From assembly GCA_013399855.1 (NCBI GenBank), contig VXAY01002607.1, positions 590,570 through 654,569 on the forward strand: DNA of 64,000 nucleotides. Reading direction: 5' to 3'. The notes under the pieces were generated by a model that had not been told where the DNA came from, did no database searches, and saw only the letters and a program-made list of their open reading frames with translations. This document shows, one piece after another, positions 10,610-22,920 of the stretch (the stretch's first letter is position 1; each line of letters begins with the position of its first letter). This DNA is from Oxyruncus cristatus (lineage: Eukaryota; Chordata; Aves; Passeriformes; Cotingidae). The translations under genes and the position numbers were made by a program.

Positions 10610-10735
10610 GTACTTGGCTGTTCTGTCGCTGTGTAGCTCAGCATCCTCATCTGTGAAATGGGGGAAAAGATCACTACCACATCCACAAGGAGCTATGAGA
10701 CTTATTTGATGTTTTTTAAGAGCCCTGAAACCTCA
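10610..10735 (-). repeat. Ancient MIR-like SINE fragment
   Basis: 'cctcatctgtgaaatggg' followed by an 'actacc' block and a degenerate 'gttgtgaggattaaatg' block is the reverse orientation of the MIR-type core and 3' region. Diverged. Confidence 0.65.
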
Positions 10736-11449
10736 GAGAAGGGCAATTTATTGTTCTTATTTTCCTGTGATCACACTATTCCCACTGGGATTGTTTATTT
10801 CTCAGCTCTGGGTTTCAATTTATTTATTTCTCATTGTGTTCTGGGTTTCCACACAGAGCAATTTCCACTAGCAAAGACTGAAGGGACTATTTTCCCTTTC
10901 TGGCTTCAACTTAACAAACGTACAGGCTGATAAATCCTCTTGTGAAAATCCTACAGGGTGAAGCAGGCTACAGATCAAAGGGAAGGAACATTTGTCCTCT
11001 AGTATGATACCAATACCAGCAGAGCCTCCTCACCTTCAGAAAATGATCCTTCATAAAAGCTCGTGTCCCACCCTCCCACTCTCAGCTCCCAGACCCAGAC
11101 TTCTGACTTTGCCACACATTTCTGCCACCCAGATCTGAGAGTGGAATCCAGCTCCATTGGCACTAAAAATTCGATTTCCTTGTGAAAGACACCTCTGACA
11201 GCAGCAGGAAACAAGGAAGCAGAGAGAACAACGCTGGGTCCCAGGCTGACTGGAACTTGGAGCTACGTGTCCTTTGTGGGCTTGGGGACAAAACCCACCC
11301 AGCTCTGTGTAACCAGTCCTAGGTCCCCCTGGGAATGCCGTGCAGAGAGCAGCCAGCTCAGTGCACTGCCAGCGTGCTCAGATGTGGGCAGCCTTCCCTT
11401 GTGCCTGCTTTGGTCAGGTGCCAGGGAGCTCTCCTTCCTGCTCCTACAG
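10736..11449. other. Spacer, no gene seen
   Basis: Single-copy sequence without gene or repeat recognised. Confidence 0.45.
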
Positions 11450-11628
11450 CACAAACATGCTGTACCTGAGACACCTATGGAAATACAAAGGTCACTGCAG
11501 CGCTGTGGGTGAGCGTTTGCAGAGCTCGTTCCAAGCAGCAGAGACGCTCAGCACTCCCCAGGACCTGCCTCCCTATGGTCTCCATGCGGGGCACTCAGTC
11601 CTGGGAGAAGGTGAAAGCAGAGGCCCAG
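11450..11628 (+). other. Candidate 179-nt exon
   Basis: A strong 3' splice site (CTCCTTCCTGCTCCTACAG) ends at 11,449 and a strong 5' splice site (CCCAG|GTAAGC) follows 11,628. One of the three frames stays open across all 179 bases, including MLYLRHLWKYKG. A second usable donor (G|GTGAGC) lies internally near 11,508. I do not recognise the peptide, and no neighbouring plus-strand exon was found, so this may be a non-coding RNA exon or a chance pairing of good splice sites. Confidence 0.25.
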
Positions 11629-12560
11629 GTAAGCCCAGCTCAGTCTTGCTCCTTCCCCGTGCTGGACCTGTCACCATAAACTCCTCACGAATGGTCTCAG
11701 GCCCATTGCCAAAGTCCTTGCTCCAATTCAGGTACCAGGGAAGGTGCTCAAGTTGAATTTGTACAAAACCTGACTGAAGGCACCAGGCAACAGCCCTTGG
11801 ATGTAAAAAGACTGGGCCATTTACACAGCCAAAGTCAGCAGGGTATTTAAGGTGGGAAGTGTCTGACATCTTTAAATGTCACTTGACTCTCATGCACATG
11901 GCAGCACAGACCAGAGGAGCAGCTGAGCACTTGCTCAACCAGAAGCACTGGAAAGGTCCCAAGTGGTATCAAAGAGTTTTGAGTAACTGTTGAACCATCT
12001 GCTTTCAGGGATGTATCTCACATTCCCGAGATCTGGATCATGATTCACGGACCCAGTTAATCCCTCCAGTGGATTTAGGGGAAAACTAAAAGTTTTGGTT
12101 CTATGCAAACTAAACCTCCTCTGTTATTAAACTGTTCCTCTCTTGGACCGTTACGAAGTAATTTGAGTGTCCACAATTGGTTCATGCACCTGAACAAGTA
12201 GATATTCTAGTTATGTCCTGAAAATGGGTAGAAGAAGTTTGGAGACTGCCAGTCCACTGAAGGTATGTACAGATTATCTCAAGCGGCTGGATTATTATAG
12301 TCCCTTGTTCCCCTCTGCCCAGCTGAGATGCAGGACCTGACCATACCCCTGAGCAGTCGAAATGGTGAAGTAAAATATATTCCTCTGAACCAACATAAAA
12401 GTCAACATGGCTCAACCAGGCAAATTTCACTCTGGAACTGCACTGATAATTACTGTAGCAACTTTACTGGTTACCTATTAAGCTGAGGTTTGACTTGAAT
12501 CATACCCTAATACCAATAAAATTGGTTTGGTGCAGTTGGAGACACTGCCTTTCCATGGAC
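11629..12560. other. Spacer, no gene seen
   Basis: No recognisable feature. Confidence 0.45.
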
Positions 12561-12602
12561 TGAAACAGTTTATCTGTTTCAATGGTTTATAATGATAAAC
12601 CA
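12561..12602. other. Two tandem perfect hairpins
   Basis: TGAAACAG/CTGTTTCA (8-bp stem, 5-base loop) at 12,561-12,581 is followed after one base by TGGTTTAT/ATAAACCA (8-bp stem, 4-base loop) at 12,583-12,602. Both stems are perfect. A single such hairpin is expected by chance in a window of this size, but two separated by one base are not. Confidence 0.6.
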
Positions 12603-14172
12603 GGTTGTATAATGGTACAGCTCAATGGTACTCTGCTGTGCCCAGCAGACTTGCACCAGTTTTTTAAATCCTAGCTTTAAAACACTGACTTCAGTTGAAG
12701 AGCTCTAAATGTTAAACCTCAGTTTCCCTAAGACTTGAAGCACGCTTAGTCAATGGATGTGCCAACCAGAGCAAACTGGGGTAACTTCCTGTAGGTGGCA
12801 GGAAATCTAGTGCAAACTTTGCCTCTTATTATTATTAAAAGGAAACTCCGTCATAATCAGCACTCAGGGCAAGCGTCTCAAAACCGGCTCTGTAATTTCA
12901 GGGGCTCAGTTTAGGAACAGTGGTCAGAAACCCCCATTCCCACTTTTACAAAAATTACCCCTATGAGTACAGCTAAAGTGGAGCAAACAATTCAGGTGAG
13001 AAATTAAAAGGAAAACTCTAGAAAGCTTAGGTGAGACGCAGCTGCTAATCAGTCCAGAAGGGTGGGGAAGATAATTTATTGCAATAAAGTGGACTTACGT
13101 TCCTTTACCTGTGAATGTTATCATCTTTGATAAGCCATAAGCATGCATATTTTATGTTTCCATGTTAAAAAGCAAAGTACAATCTTCCAATAAAAGAACC
13201 CCAGTATGTGCAAGGCCGGGTTGCCCATGGAGGCAGGTGTGTGCGTTAATGAAACGCTCCTTCCTCCTGCCCAAAGAGCTGCCTTTATAGCTTGGTCACG
13301 AGCTGGAGTTACTGTAAACATGGCCTTCTAAAGTCACCAAAAAAGTTCAGCACCCCTTGCAGGAAGGATCAGTTTACACCATCTAATTTTTCTGTCTGAC
13401 TAAGACATTAAGTCAGATATCGTTTCCTGCTCACAGACCGTTTATCCATTCAACCAAGCTTTCTCCCTGTCCTCTCTGGGATTACTTCTTGAATCTTTCT
13501 GTCCCCTTTCTGTCCCCCATGTTTCCAGTGTGCTCACTACTTTTCCCACAAGCCATTTCCCCTGAGCTTTTTCCAATATGAAGCTGGACACCTTCATGGG
13601 TATCTGCAATTCCCTCTGGCCCAAACCGTGAGAGACCCTTTCAGTTTATATTCCAGAAAATTCCTGTCACAGCCCCTGGGCACACTGAGCTTCCAGCACA
13701 CCTCAGGGTGTGACCAGGAGAAAAACCTCAGTTATCCCATCTGAAGGGAGGAGAGTGGGCAGATCCCAGAGACGGGGATGAGCCCACAGTCCAAGGGTGA
13801 TGAGCACACAGGGTCTCCACCACACCACCAGGAACGGGAGTGCTCTGCTGTGTCCACGAGTTGTGTGTCCCTGGGCAAAGCACTAAATGCTGCTCCCTGC
13901 CACACTGTTCACCCAGCACTGAGCAGCTGCTGGGCACGGGATGGCCATTGCTGCTACCAGAGAGACAGTAGCCAAAACACGTGGGATGAAGGGAAGGCAA
14001 GGAAAGGGGGATGGTTTTAAAAGAGCACTGGTTGCCTCTCTGGTGAGAGAACAGTATCAAGCGCCTGCCATGCTGTACCAGTGTGCTGGGAAGCCTCCTG
14101 GGAATCAGGCTCCTCACCCCTCTCTGGGAAGTGGGCAGAACTCTGAGCGTGCTGCCCACACACCCCCACCGC
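12603..14172. other. Spacer, no gene seen
   Basis: Single-copy DNA. The 155-codon minus-strand frame at 13,728-14,195 overlaps two opposing plus frames and has no domain signature. Confidence 0.45.
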
Positions 14173-14186
14173 CCACAGAGGGCAAC
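14173..14186 (+). promoter_or_regulatory. CTCF-like motif (plus orientation)
   Basis: CCACAGAGGGCAAC fits the CTCF core (CCAnnAGrnGGCrn) on the plus strand. Motif only; binding is not demonstrated. Confidence 0.35.
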
Positions 14187-14802
14187 AGCGCCCAAAATAT
14201 TTGAAGATGGGCAAAAAATTCAATCAACCCCAGTACCCAACAAGGGGTGGCTCTGATCCAGACACCTGTCCACCCACCGAGTCTGAACTGGGCTTGTTCT
14301 CAATGGGCCAACTTGGGGAGGCTTCCTCCAGGAAACCTGCCCCTGGTTCCAGCTGGATTTTACACCCTCCATGGCCCAGACCTGCACAGCTTGCAGTGGT
14401 CTCTGGTGGGTTTCTGTTTCTCTCTCACTGTGTCACGGGGCTTGAAGGAGAGGGTGTCCTATCAGCTCATATGCTGTGAGTTTGCAGCCCCTTGGATGAT
14501 CCTGGTTGGAATTTCACTAGTCCCAGTAAAGCTCCCCGCAGACAGAAAGGGGAAATAGCTCTGTGCTCTGCTCCCCTCCTGCACCCAAACATGGTATCTG
14601 CGTCCAGGGAACAATGACTTAAAAAGGACTTCAAAAACAGGCATTATTTGTCATCTGGAAGAGCTATAAAAAGAAGCACTTCTCAAGTAGTGAGTGTGAA
14701 TACCATTACTTTACAGATTCAAGGGAAAAAAAGCAGATAACCTTGGGGAGACCCGACCTTCAAACAGGTTCAAATAACTTTACCATGCTTTCCCTTCCTC
14801 TC
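14187..14802. other. Spacer, no gene seen
   Basis: No recognisable gene or repeat. Confidence 0.45.
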
Positions 14803-15030
14803 TCCCACACAAGCACAAAATTACATACATGCACATGTTCCCACACGTATATACTCCCACACAAACACAAGTTTGTAGACATGCACATGTCCTCTCTCTC
14901 ACACACACGCACACAAAACCTCTGGTACATGTTCTCATGCACAGGCACTCGCCCCCCTTCCCGATTCCACACGTTTTTCTGCCCTTGCAATGGCACTCTC
15001 ATGTGTGCACACACACGAAGCATAAAATGC
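14803..15030. repeat. Degenerate CA-rich tract
   Basis: CACA, ACACGCACAC and ATGCACATG words recur with many interruptions, as in an old dinucleotide/hexanucleotide array. The long frames on both strands here are artefacts of this composition. Confidence 0.65.
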
Positions 15031-15736
15031 TAACGCAGTATGATAACTGCAGGAGGAGGATCAGACCTCTCGATGCTGTCTGTGTTGGGATTTATTTTGG
15101 AAAGGAATTCAAGGGTTGGTTCCATACCCACAGTGTTTGGATCATCAGAATATAATCATGTGAATTTACATAGTTAAAAATCAGACTACCTGAAAAATAA
15201 AAGCCCTGACTTTTGCAGTTTCCTGCCCCTTCAAATCCAGTTTTCTTGGCAATCTGGATCAGCAGCAGATCCTAAGAGTGCTCCCAGAGCGAGGTGCACG
15301 CCTGTCTGAGGAGATTTGCTAACTGTGCACAGATTCCCACTCGGAGCAGGACTTTGCAGGGTGTTCCTGTTGCAATCAAGCCCCTGATCTGACACCAGGG
15401 CACGTCCCGTGGTGTTCTCTCAGGTTCTCCTGACTGTATGTTCTTTGTGTGTGCTGGGGGTGGGATCCTCCACCAGCTACACCACACATCCACCTTGTGA
15501 CCACGCACAGCCCAGAGCCAAGGAGGGGATTCGGAGTAACTCGGTTAAATTCTCCAAGCTGGGCTACTCACTGTGCCCCTTTTTGCCAGAACCAGCCAAG
15601 ACAAACATTCTCCTCTACGACGTTCAACATCGGCTGAACATTCTGCTCAGGTGGGACCTGCTTATGTCCCTGGCAGTGCTGACAGTGGTGCTGCCTGCTC
15701 CTCTCCTTCCCTCTGTGCATGTACCTCAAAGTTCTG
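15031..15736. other. Spacer, no gene seen
   Basis: No recognisable feature. Confidence 0.45.
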
Positions 15737-15767
15737 TGCCCAAAATCAGTGCCCAAAATCAGTGCCC
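15737..15767. repeat. Short 13-bp tandem repeat
   Basis: TGCCCAAAATCAG is repeated 2.4 times without mismatch. Confidence 0.8.
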
Positions 15768-16039
15768 TTCTTCCCTGGTGTGTTTGGCCCCATGACTACA
15801 TAGTGATCTCAGCCTGAGGCAGAGGTGCTCAGCAGCTCAGACACCCAGATCCTCCCAGCTCACCTCACCCAAACGCAGTGGGAAGATTCCTACCCCGGCC
15901 TCTGATCTCAAAGTAACTCGACAGTGGCACATGGATGTGGTTTATGTTTTGAAAATAAAATCTCATATGAAGCACAGTATTATTTCATGAGTATATTAAC
16001 TGAGAAAAGGAATGGGGAAAATGTTTTCCTTTGGCTTGT
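15768..16039. other. Spacer, no gene seen
   Basis: No recognisable feature. Confidence 0.45.
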
Positions 16040-16135
16040 GTAGTAAAGCAGTGGCACAGCAGGGTGAGGAACTCAGAAATCCTGTTTCCTAGATCCTGCT
16101 ATAATCATCAGATCATACACAGCGTCCCTCCTTTC
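16040..16135 (+). repeat. Ancient MIR-like SINE fragment
   Basis: 'gcagtggcacagcagggtg' followed by a 'tcctgtttcctagatcctgct' block matches the 3' half of the same old SINE family as at 5,780-5,900, strongly diverged. Confidence 0.5.
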
Positions 16136-17787
16136 TGGGGAAAACAATGATTTCATCCTTTCCACAGAGGGTGAGTTTGGTGGAAGGTAGGGCTACAGCT
16201 GGCTTTGCATCTGCTTCTGCTGCAGAACCAGGTACACCACTGTGTATCTCATCTGGAACTTGCTCAGCTCAATATCAAAAGACTGGATAACACCCATGCT
16301 GAACTCTTCATTTCTGTGGTTTAACTCTGATTTGCATCATCCTCTGGGAAATGCAATGAAATCAATACAACTACTCTATATTTTACCTGTTGCCACAATG
16401 CCCAAAATTCAGTGTTTTGGTGCCATTTAGTAAAAGTCCCCTGTCAGCCAGCAAAAATAGCCTCATTTGGGTAAAAGACATCTAGGAAAGAAATTTAGTG
16501 TATGGCCATAATTCTCAAACTGCAGCAAGGAGGAGAAACGTTGGGCTGATGTCCTGCTGGGATCCTCTCAGAGGGGGGAGTGAGCCTGGGCAGTACAGTG
16601 CTGGCCAACAGCAACTCACGTGTCTGCTCAAGGTCTGTGTGGAGACCGGCAAAAGTAAAAGGCACTTGTGAGTGTGAGAGCTACCTGCAGTCACTGATGT
16701 CTGGGAAAGACCCTACTTAAATTTAAAAGGTGTGAGGGGCTCCTGTGGCCACGGCAAAGCTGCTTTTTCACTGCCCTTGCCCCAGGGGACCGACCAGCAC
16801 CCACTGCACGGCTCTGCGTGAGGGAAAGGTCGCAAGGCAGAGAGATCGGGTGCTCAACTGCTCGTTTCTGCTGTCTCCTGCAGGGAGGGAGGAAAGGCCT
16901 GTGCAGGCTCAGACAGCAACTGCAAAGCTGGGGATGCAAAGGCAGAACCTGGTTCCAGCTGCCTCCACACACACCCAGAGACCTCAGCTGCTGGTTCCCC
17001 ACAGCTGCTGCCGAGGAGTCACAGAGGAAAAATCCACGTCTGGAGCGCCCAGAGCACAGGCTGGCTTGGGACTGGGGTGGCAGGCACTGCAGTGACAGCC
17101 ACTGGAGCGGCCCTGCTCTGGCTCTCAGGGCTCTCCAAAGCCCCAGGGGCTCTTAGGCCCAGAGTTTAACCTGCACTTGGTGTCCTGCAGAGCTGAGATG
17201 ACAGTGCCCAGCACCAGTGCTCTTTCTGGCAGTCACAGTGCAGCGTTTCCTCCAGGTCACGACTGAAACCAGCCAAGCCATCCAGAACCCGGTACTGACT
17301 TTCTCACTCCTGCTTTCTGTGGCACCAGTACAACTGTCCTTACAGAACAGACTGAGCTGCTCTCCAGTGATTGTACTTTAGTATTTTTATTGCCCACTGT
17401 AAGGGAGGCATAAGGAAAATCAGGAGGTTGGAAGGAAAGAGAAGACTGGACTGCAAGTCCAGTCTACTTGTACCGGAGTTTATGCTGATGGTCTAAAAAG
17501 TCTTATCTTACCATAAACTTTGACCAGAGAAAAGTGAGGGGCTGTGAAAACGAGAGGCAATGTCAACTGTCACATGAAAGGAGTCAAGGAGAAGAGTTGA
17601 CTGGTCTCTGAGAAGTCATTTCAGTCAAAAACCAGTGCCTGGCTACTGAAAATGTTCCTGCTGACTCAGACATCATTAGAAATGTCTACTGACTTTTAGA
17701 GAAAGCAAAAACACCCCATGGCCTGGATGACTGCTAGAAACGCCTATCTTGGTAAACTACTACAAAGGTTCTTTCAGCTTGTAAAAC
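16136..17787. other. Spacer, no gene seen
   Basis: Single-copy DNA. A good plus-strand acceptor look-alike ends near 16,880 but no donor pairs with it. Confidence 0.45.
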
Positions 17788-18075
17788 AATCATAGAATCA
17801 TAGACTCATAGAATTAGCTGGTTGGAAAAGACCTCTGAGATCATAAAGTCCAACCCTTGATCCACTACCACCCTGGTTCCCAGACCATGGCACTGATGTC
17901 ACATCAAGTCTCTTCTTAAAAACCTTCAGGGACAGAGAATCCACTACTTCCCTGGGCAGCCCATTCCAATGTCTGATCACCCTCTCTGTAAAGAATTTCT
18001 TTCTAATTTCTATCCTAAACCTCCCCTGGCAGAGCTTAAGACCATGTCCTCTTGTCTAACTGATAGTTGCCTCTC
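17788..18075 (-). mobile_element. CR1 LINE, 3' end fragment
   Basis: The left end, read on the plus strand, is AATCATAGAATCATAGA, the reverse complement of the CR1 3' terminal repeat. It is followed by the standard 'ggttggaaaagacctctgagatca' block and 'cctgggcagcccattccaatg'. The minus-strand frame at 17,798-17,980 gives the CR1 ORF2 C-terminal sequence WNGLPREVV...[14 protein letters not shown] (here [11 protein letters not shown]). The element is 5'-truncated, as most CR1 copies are, and encodes nothing functional. It is the best single clue that the genome is avian or closely related. Confidence 0.92.
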
Positions 18076-18319
18076 AGTAGGTGTGGCTGAGAGCCCTTTT
18101 AGGCTGGACAGTCAGGCCTGTGCCTTGCTCAGTCTCGGAGTATTTCCAGCCTTAGAGCAGAAATTACACTGAGCCCTTCACAGTTTGCTCCAGAGGATGT
18201 GACAAAAGGTCTCCAGAAATCTTGTGAATGGCCAGTTGTGTCACTGGGCGCTGCCTGCCTCTGCTGGCATCATGGATGTGATAAAAATCTTGCAGCGGAA
18301 TGGCAGTGAAGCAGAAATT
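18076..18319. other. Spacer, no gene seen
   Basis: Nothing recognised apart from a weak CTCF look-alike (see rejected). Confidence 0.45.
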
Positions 18320-18338
18320 AAAAAAAAAAAAAAAAAAA
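18320..18338. repeat. Poly(A) tract
   Basis: A run of 19 A. Confidence 0.9.
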
Positions 18339-21300
18339 CCACTTCTCTCTAGTGCCTGACATTCTTTTTAGGATGCCAATAAAAGATAATGTTACCTGTA
18401 AAATGTGCAAGCTGCTTCCAGCACTGTGCCTCCCTCCTCTCCTACGCCCTTCTTCTGAATTTGTGCTGCCCCTGCAGTGGACTTGGGAGAAAAGAGCAGC
18501 ATGGCAAGAATGTCACAGCCAGACCCTCACGACTAAACCAACAGTTCAACAGCCAGACAGGGGCTGAGAATCCAACAGCTTTGCCTGCTGCACCATTTAC
18601 AGCCTTGGGGGTTCCCGGGAAGCTTTTGCACTCTCTGATTGAGTTCAGGGTCAAGCTTTATCTCAGTGGATTTTCGAACATCCACGTCCAATATGGGACA
18701 GGTATGAGAAGGAGATGAGGGTGGGAGAAACAAAACACAGTCAGCACAGCAGAGCAGATCCAGTGTGTCAGACTCAGCTCTGAGAGTGCTCCAGTGGGCT
18801 GTGTCTGTCCCAGGGTGAGCTCTTTCAGTTGCCTCACACTCTCGCACAGTGAGAAGTTCAAGGACAAATGCTTCGATTTGGAAAAACATTCCTGTTTTCC
18901 AGAGACACAAACTATTCACCAAAGTGCTCAGAAAGTTTGGCTGCTCCTCTTTTTGGTTCCATTTTCCCGTTCATTTGGGATGCTCCTGCTATTGGGATCT
19001 CAGTATGTAATACAGATTAAATATGACTTTGTGCTGATGCAGTGAATTTCATCAGAAGATCTCACAGCGTTTGCAAATTAATTAATTAAACTCTCATGGC
19101 ACCCTACTGCTCGTATCACCATCTTATTTAGATGGCAATGGAGGCACGGAGAAAGAGCTGCCTTATTCTGGACCACCCAGAATGTCTGCAGAAAAGCTGG
19201 AAAAAGAGCTCTGCAGGCCTGATGTTAAGTCCCTTCTTCAACTGACTCGACCAATTCCCTCCTTGCCCCTTATCACACAGGCTGAGGATCTGTGGTGCAG
19301 CCTCACACAACATGAAATGGTTCAGCAGAGGAGATTTTTGTGGGAGGATACAGAATTGCTTTGGGGAAGCAAAGTATGATAATTAGGAGGGGTCCAGTGG
19401 GGAAAGGCAGAGGTTTATTCCTTGGTCTGAATTGAATTGTACAGATAATGCCTACAAGACTTTTCTAACTCTGGCAGAGGACACCTTGGACTTGAGCTTT
19501 GCTGCTTTCATCTGCCTTGCAGCGCCTCCAGTGAACAGGATTTATCTGAATGAGGCATTTTCCCTATGGGAAGCTGCTGTGGTGCCTTTAAGATTTGGAG
19601 TGATGCCCTCTGAAAGGGGAGCAAGAATATTTCAGAGGGACTCTATCCTTCAGGAGAAAAGCCCAAACCATGTCTTTCCAAGATGGGGTCAATTCCTTAG
19701 CCCTTTATCTGGAAGCACTTACTCCACAATTAATGGAAGGAACTCTCATCAAATGAGGGACAAATCATAAAATTAGGGAGATGGAAATTAGGCATGGACA
19801 AATGATCCAGGTGCAGGGGAGATTTATGGGGGAGGTTGTATTACAGCTAATGATTTCTGCTAATGATCCTCCAAAGTATAAAGTGGCACAGAGCCCACTC
19901 TCAATGGGACGAGAGAAAATCCTGTGTGCAGATGAAGGGCATTCCTCTTGGGAGGGGAAGCTGGACCCACGGTATGACACAACATCAGACCACTCCCTCC
20001 ATCTCCTCACCCAGAGATGCTGGTTGTGAAACTTCCTGGCCAGAAGGCTGTGAGAACAGTGGGAACCCCTCTGCTGTGATGGAAGTCACCCAGAAAGCAA
20101 CAGTATTTCCTGTGCCACTCCCTCAGCAGCTTCCAAGAACATCCTACCCCAACTCTTAACACCTCCTTCTTTCTCCTGAACATAGCTCCTGACACAGCGC
20201 TCAACCAGAGGGAGGTTTCCTTGCCATCATCAAAAACCGAGCTGGAAAATCTCACCTCTAAAAATGTGGAGGGGAGACCTGATCCTTCCCAGCCCTCCTC
20301 TTCCCTGCAGCCTCCCCATCCCAGTCACATAACTGATGGGAACAAAACAAGGTGGGTCAGCTCAAGCTCTGGTGTTCAGCAGAAAAGGGTCTGCCTCAAG
20401 GAGACGTCCCATTAACTCTTTGATTCTCTATTTGGGAATCTCTCCTAGGGACAGCTGTTTTGCCTTCCCCCTGTGGAGTGGCAGAGCTCCATCACAACCC
20501 TGGGAGCCACTGCCTTGGCTCCAGCAGAGATGAGGTGAGCTGTGCTCTTCACCAAGATTCACAGCTGGCACAGAGCAGAGCTTTGTTTCCTGGCATTACA
20601 TCCCTCCTTACTGCATTTCTTATTTGGAAGAGGCTGAGCCTCAGCCTGGCAGCAGCTCCAAGCTTTCCACACCATCAGAGCTCCTGGTGGCACCTGTACC
20701 AGGGTGCCAGCTTTAAATCCTGGTAAAATCTGGCTCTAGAAGAGTTGGGAATACCCTTTGCCATCTTTTGTGACGAGGGCAGAGTCCCAAAAAATAAGAC
20801 TAGAAAGCCAGGCTCTATGCTTGACTCTAGTCTTGGGCACAACATCCCACCTCTTAAAGCCTCTGTGAAAATAATAACCATTTTGAAATCCAAATAATGA
20901 TCCTGACCTGCTTCGCACAAAGGTTTGAGATCTAATCCGAGTGGAGGATGTTATTAATGATTTGTATCCATCAGACTCCCAGTGAGCAGTTTAACAACTA
21001 TTTTCAGCCTCGAAGACAGCAGTATTCCAAAACTTCAGAATGCTTTTCACAGGAAATAGAAATTACAGGATCTGATTTGCTGGAAGAGAATATAGGCTGG
21101 GAGAGTTGTAAGGAAGTTGGGGTTCCTTTCCTACTGTCAGGGAAAGGGGAGGAAGGACAATTACAGCTGTGCTGCCCAGCGCTCCCCTGGGAGCCCCATC
21201 CTGCCAGCTCCAGTGATTGGTAGCTCAGGCTGTTACTTCACTGTTCCTGGAGCAATAAAAATTCCTGGGGAGTGTCACTTGGAGCTCTGGTCACGAGTGG

Positions 21301-22715
21301 CACAGTGATTCACAGGAGTACGGCCAGGACTGGATGCCAAAACAGTACCAAGTCAAATCTGCTGAGCTGGTGGGTTCAGGCACTGTGGGTTGTGTTTGCC
21401 CCCTGTCCCCCAAAGGAATTGGATCTGTCCCTGACAGGGAGGAGAAGAAAAAATGAGGGAATAGGGAGAAATCTGTGAGAGAGGAAAATATTCAGGACTC
21501 TGAAAGAACAGAGGATATGAAGGTAATGGGAGTAGAGCACTGAACACTGCAGGAGGAAATTACAGTGGCTTAAATCAGTAGGTCAGTAGATATCTGGGCC
21601 AGTGATGGATGTAAGCAACTGATATTGTGAAGTGATACATGCAGAAAAGACATAAATGAGATATTCTGGGTTGTGAGGAACACAGCCTGTGCAATCCCCC
21701 CACGAGCCCCTCCAACCTCGACCAACACAGGGCTTGTTTCTGTTTATATCCTGTTGGATGTATCCTAAACTTGGACCATATAACAAGAAGTATCTCCTTC
21801 CCTGGGCATTGTCATTAGTTACAGCCAGGGTCCTATTCCAGTCTCTAATTTGGTACAAAGACTTGCTTCAAAAGCCCTTTTGTACCCACAGCCTTTGAAG
21901 GAACAGCATTTTTATAGAGACCAAAGAGAGCTTCAAGTTTTCCCCTCCTCCTGCTGGGAAGACTTTTGATTAATACCGAGAGCAGTCAGGAGCCACACAC
22001 CTCAGAGAAGTGTCTCCAAGACAGGAAAAGATTGCAGGATTAATGAACGAGGAGAGAAGGGTGGTTAAAAATGAAGAATGTGGAAACCAAAATATTCCCT
22101 AGTATTATCTTTGTGACTTGTTTTCTTCCTCCTGTGTATCTTTGCCCTGTCTTTAAGCCTGCTAGGATGAGGACTTTCTCAGAGGGTTTTGGTTTGGTTT
22201 GGGTTTTTTTACTGTAGGAATTCTTGTTTCCTACCTCCTCTGTTACCTTTCTCCCTCCAGGAGGTGAGGTTGAACAGTTCTCCCTTAACTAAGATGACCT
22301 TCATCGTACTCATCTTCCCAGATCTGCTCTCACCCAACGCAACACACCCCTCAGCAAGAGGAGTTCTCTCCACCTGGGGCAGGGAAACAACTCCTGCATG
22401 AGGCTCCACACAAATATTGCCACTCTGTTTAAGATTCAACACCAATGGGCAGCAGTGCAAAACATTTCAGATGGACAGAGAAACGTGTTGTTTTGTGCTT
22501 CAATGGAAAACCGAATGAATAGGCAAAAATGTTGTAAACTTCCCCTTTTTTATCAACCTGGGGGTGGTTTCGTCCTCTGATCAAGCAGAATGAGCGGTAC
22601 AGTTTGAACACGATTGACCTGATGGGGGAAAAGGGTCAGGGTGAAAAGGGTCACCAGAAATCTATAAATTAAAACCTACAGTCTCAGTACATTCTCTCCA
22701 ATTCTCTCTCCCTCC
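18339..22715. other. Spacer, no gene seen
   Basis: About 4.4 kb of mostly single-copy DNA. Its scattered short open frames on both strands overlap each other and show no conserved motif. The longest, 19,432-19,770 on the plus strand, is not recognised and has no splice-site support. Confidence 0.45.
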
Positions 22716-22752
22716 AAAAAAAAAAGAAAAAAAAAAAGAAAAAAAGGAAAAA
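22716..22752. repeat. A-rich simple repeat
   Basis: Poly(A) interrupted by single G bases, preceded by a CT-rich stretch. Confidence 0.85.
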
Positions 22753-22829
22753 CCCCAAATCCAAAGTTAAATAACCTCTTATTTATTGTCATCACACAGC
22801 ATGTCCAGGACAGTATTTTCTAATAATAT

Positions 22830-22920
22830 TGTAAATTCTGAAGCCAAAATGGACCAATGAGATCATCTAACCAAGTGAGTTGTCTGTGCAAAGATCACCA
22901 TGCTGTGGGCAGAGTATTGG
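22830..22920 (-). repeat. Small ancient CR1-like fragment
   Basis: The block 'gaccaatgagatcatctaacc' resembles the 3' region of old CR1 subfamilies read in reverse. Short and diverged, hence uncertain. Confidence 0.4.

Noticed and set aside
18251..18267. Possible CTCF site (CTGCCTGCCTCTGCTGG)
   Set aside because: Spacing between the GCC and CTGCTGG blocks is one base off the consensus.
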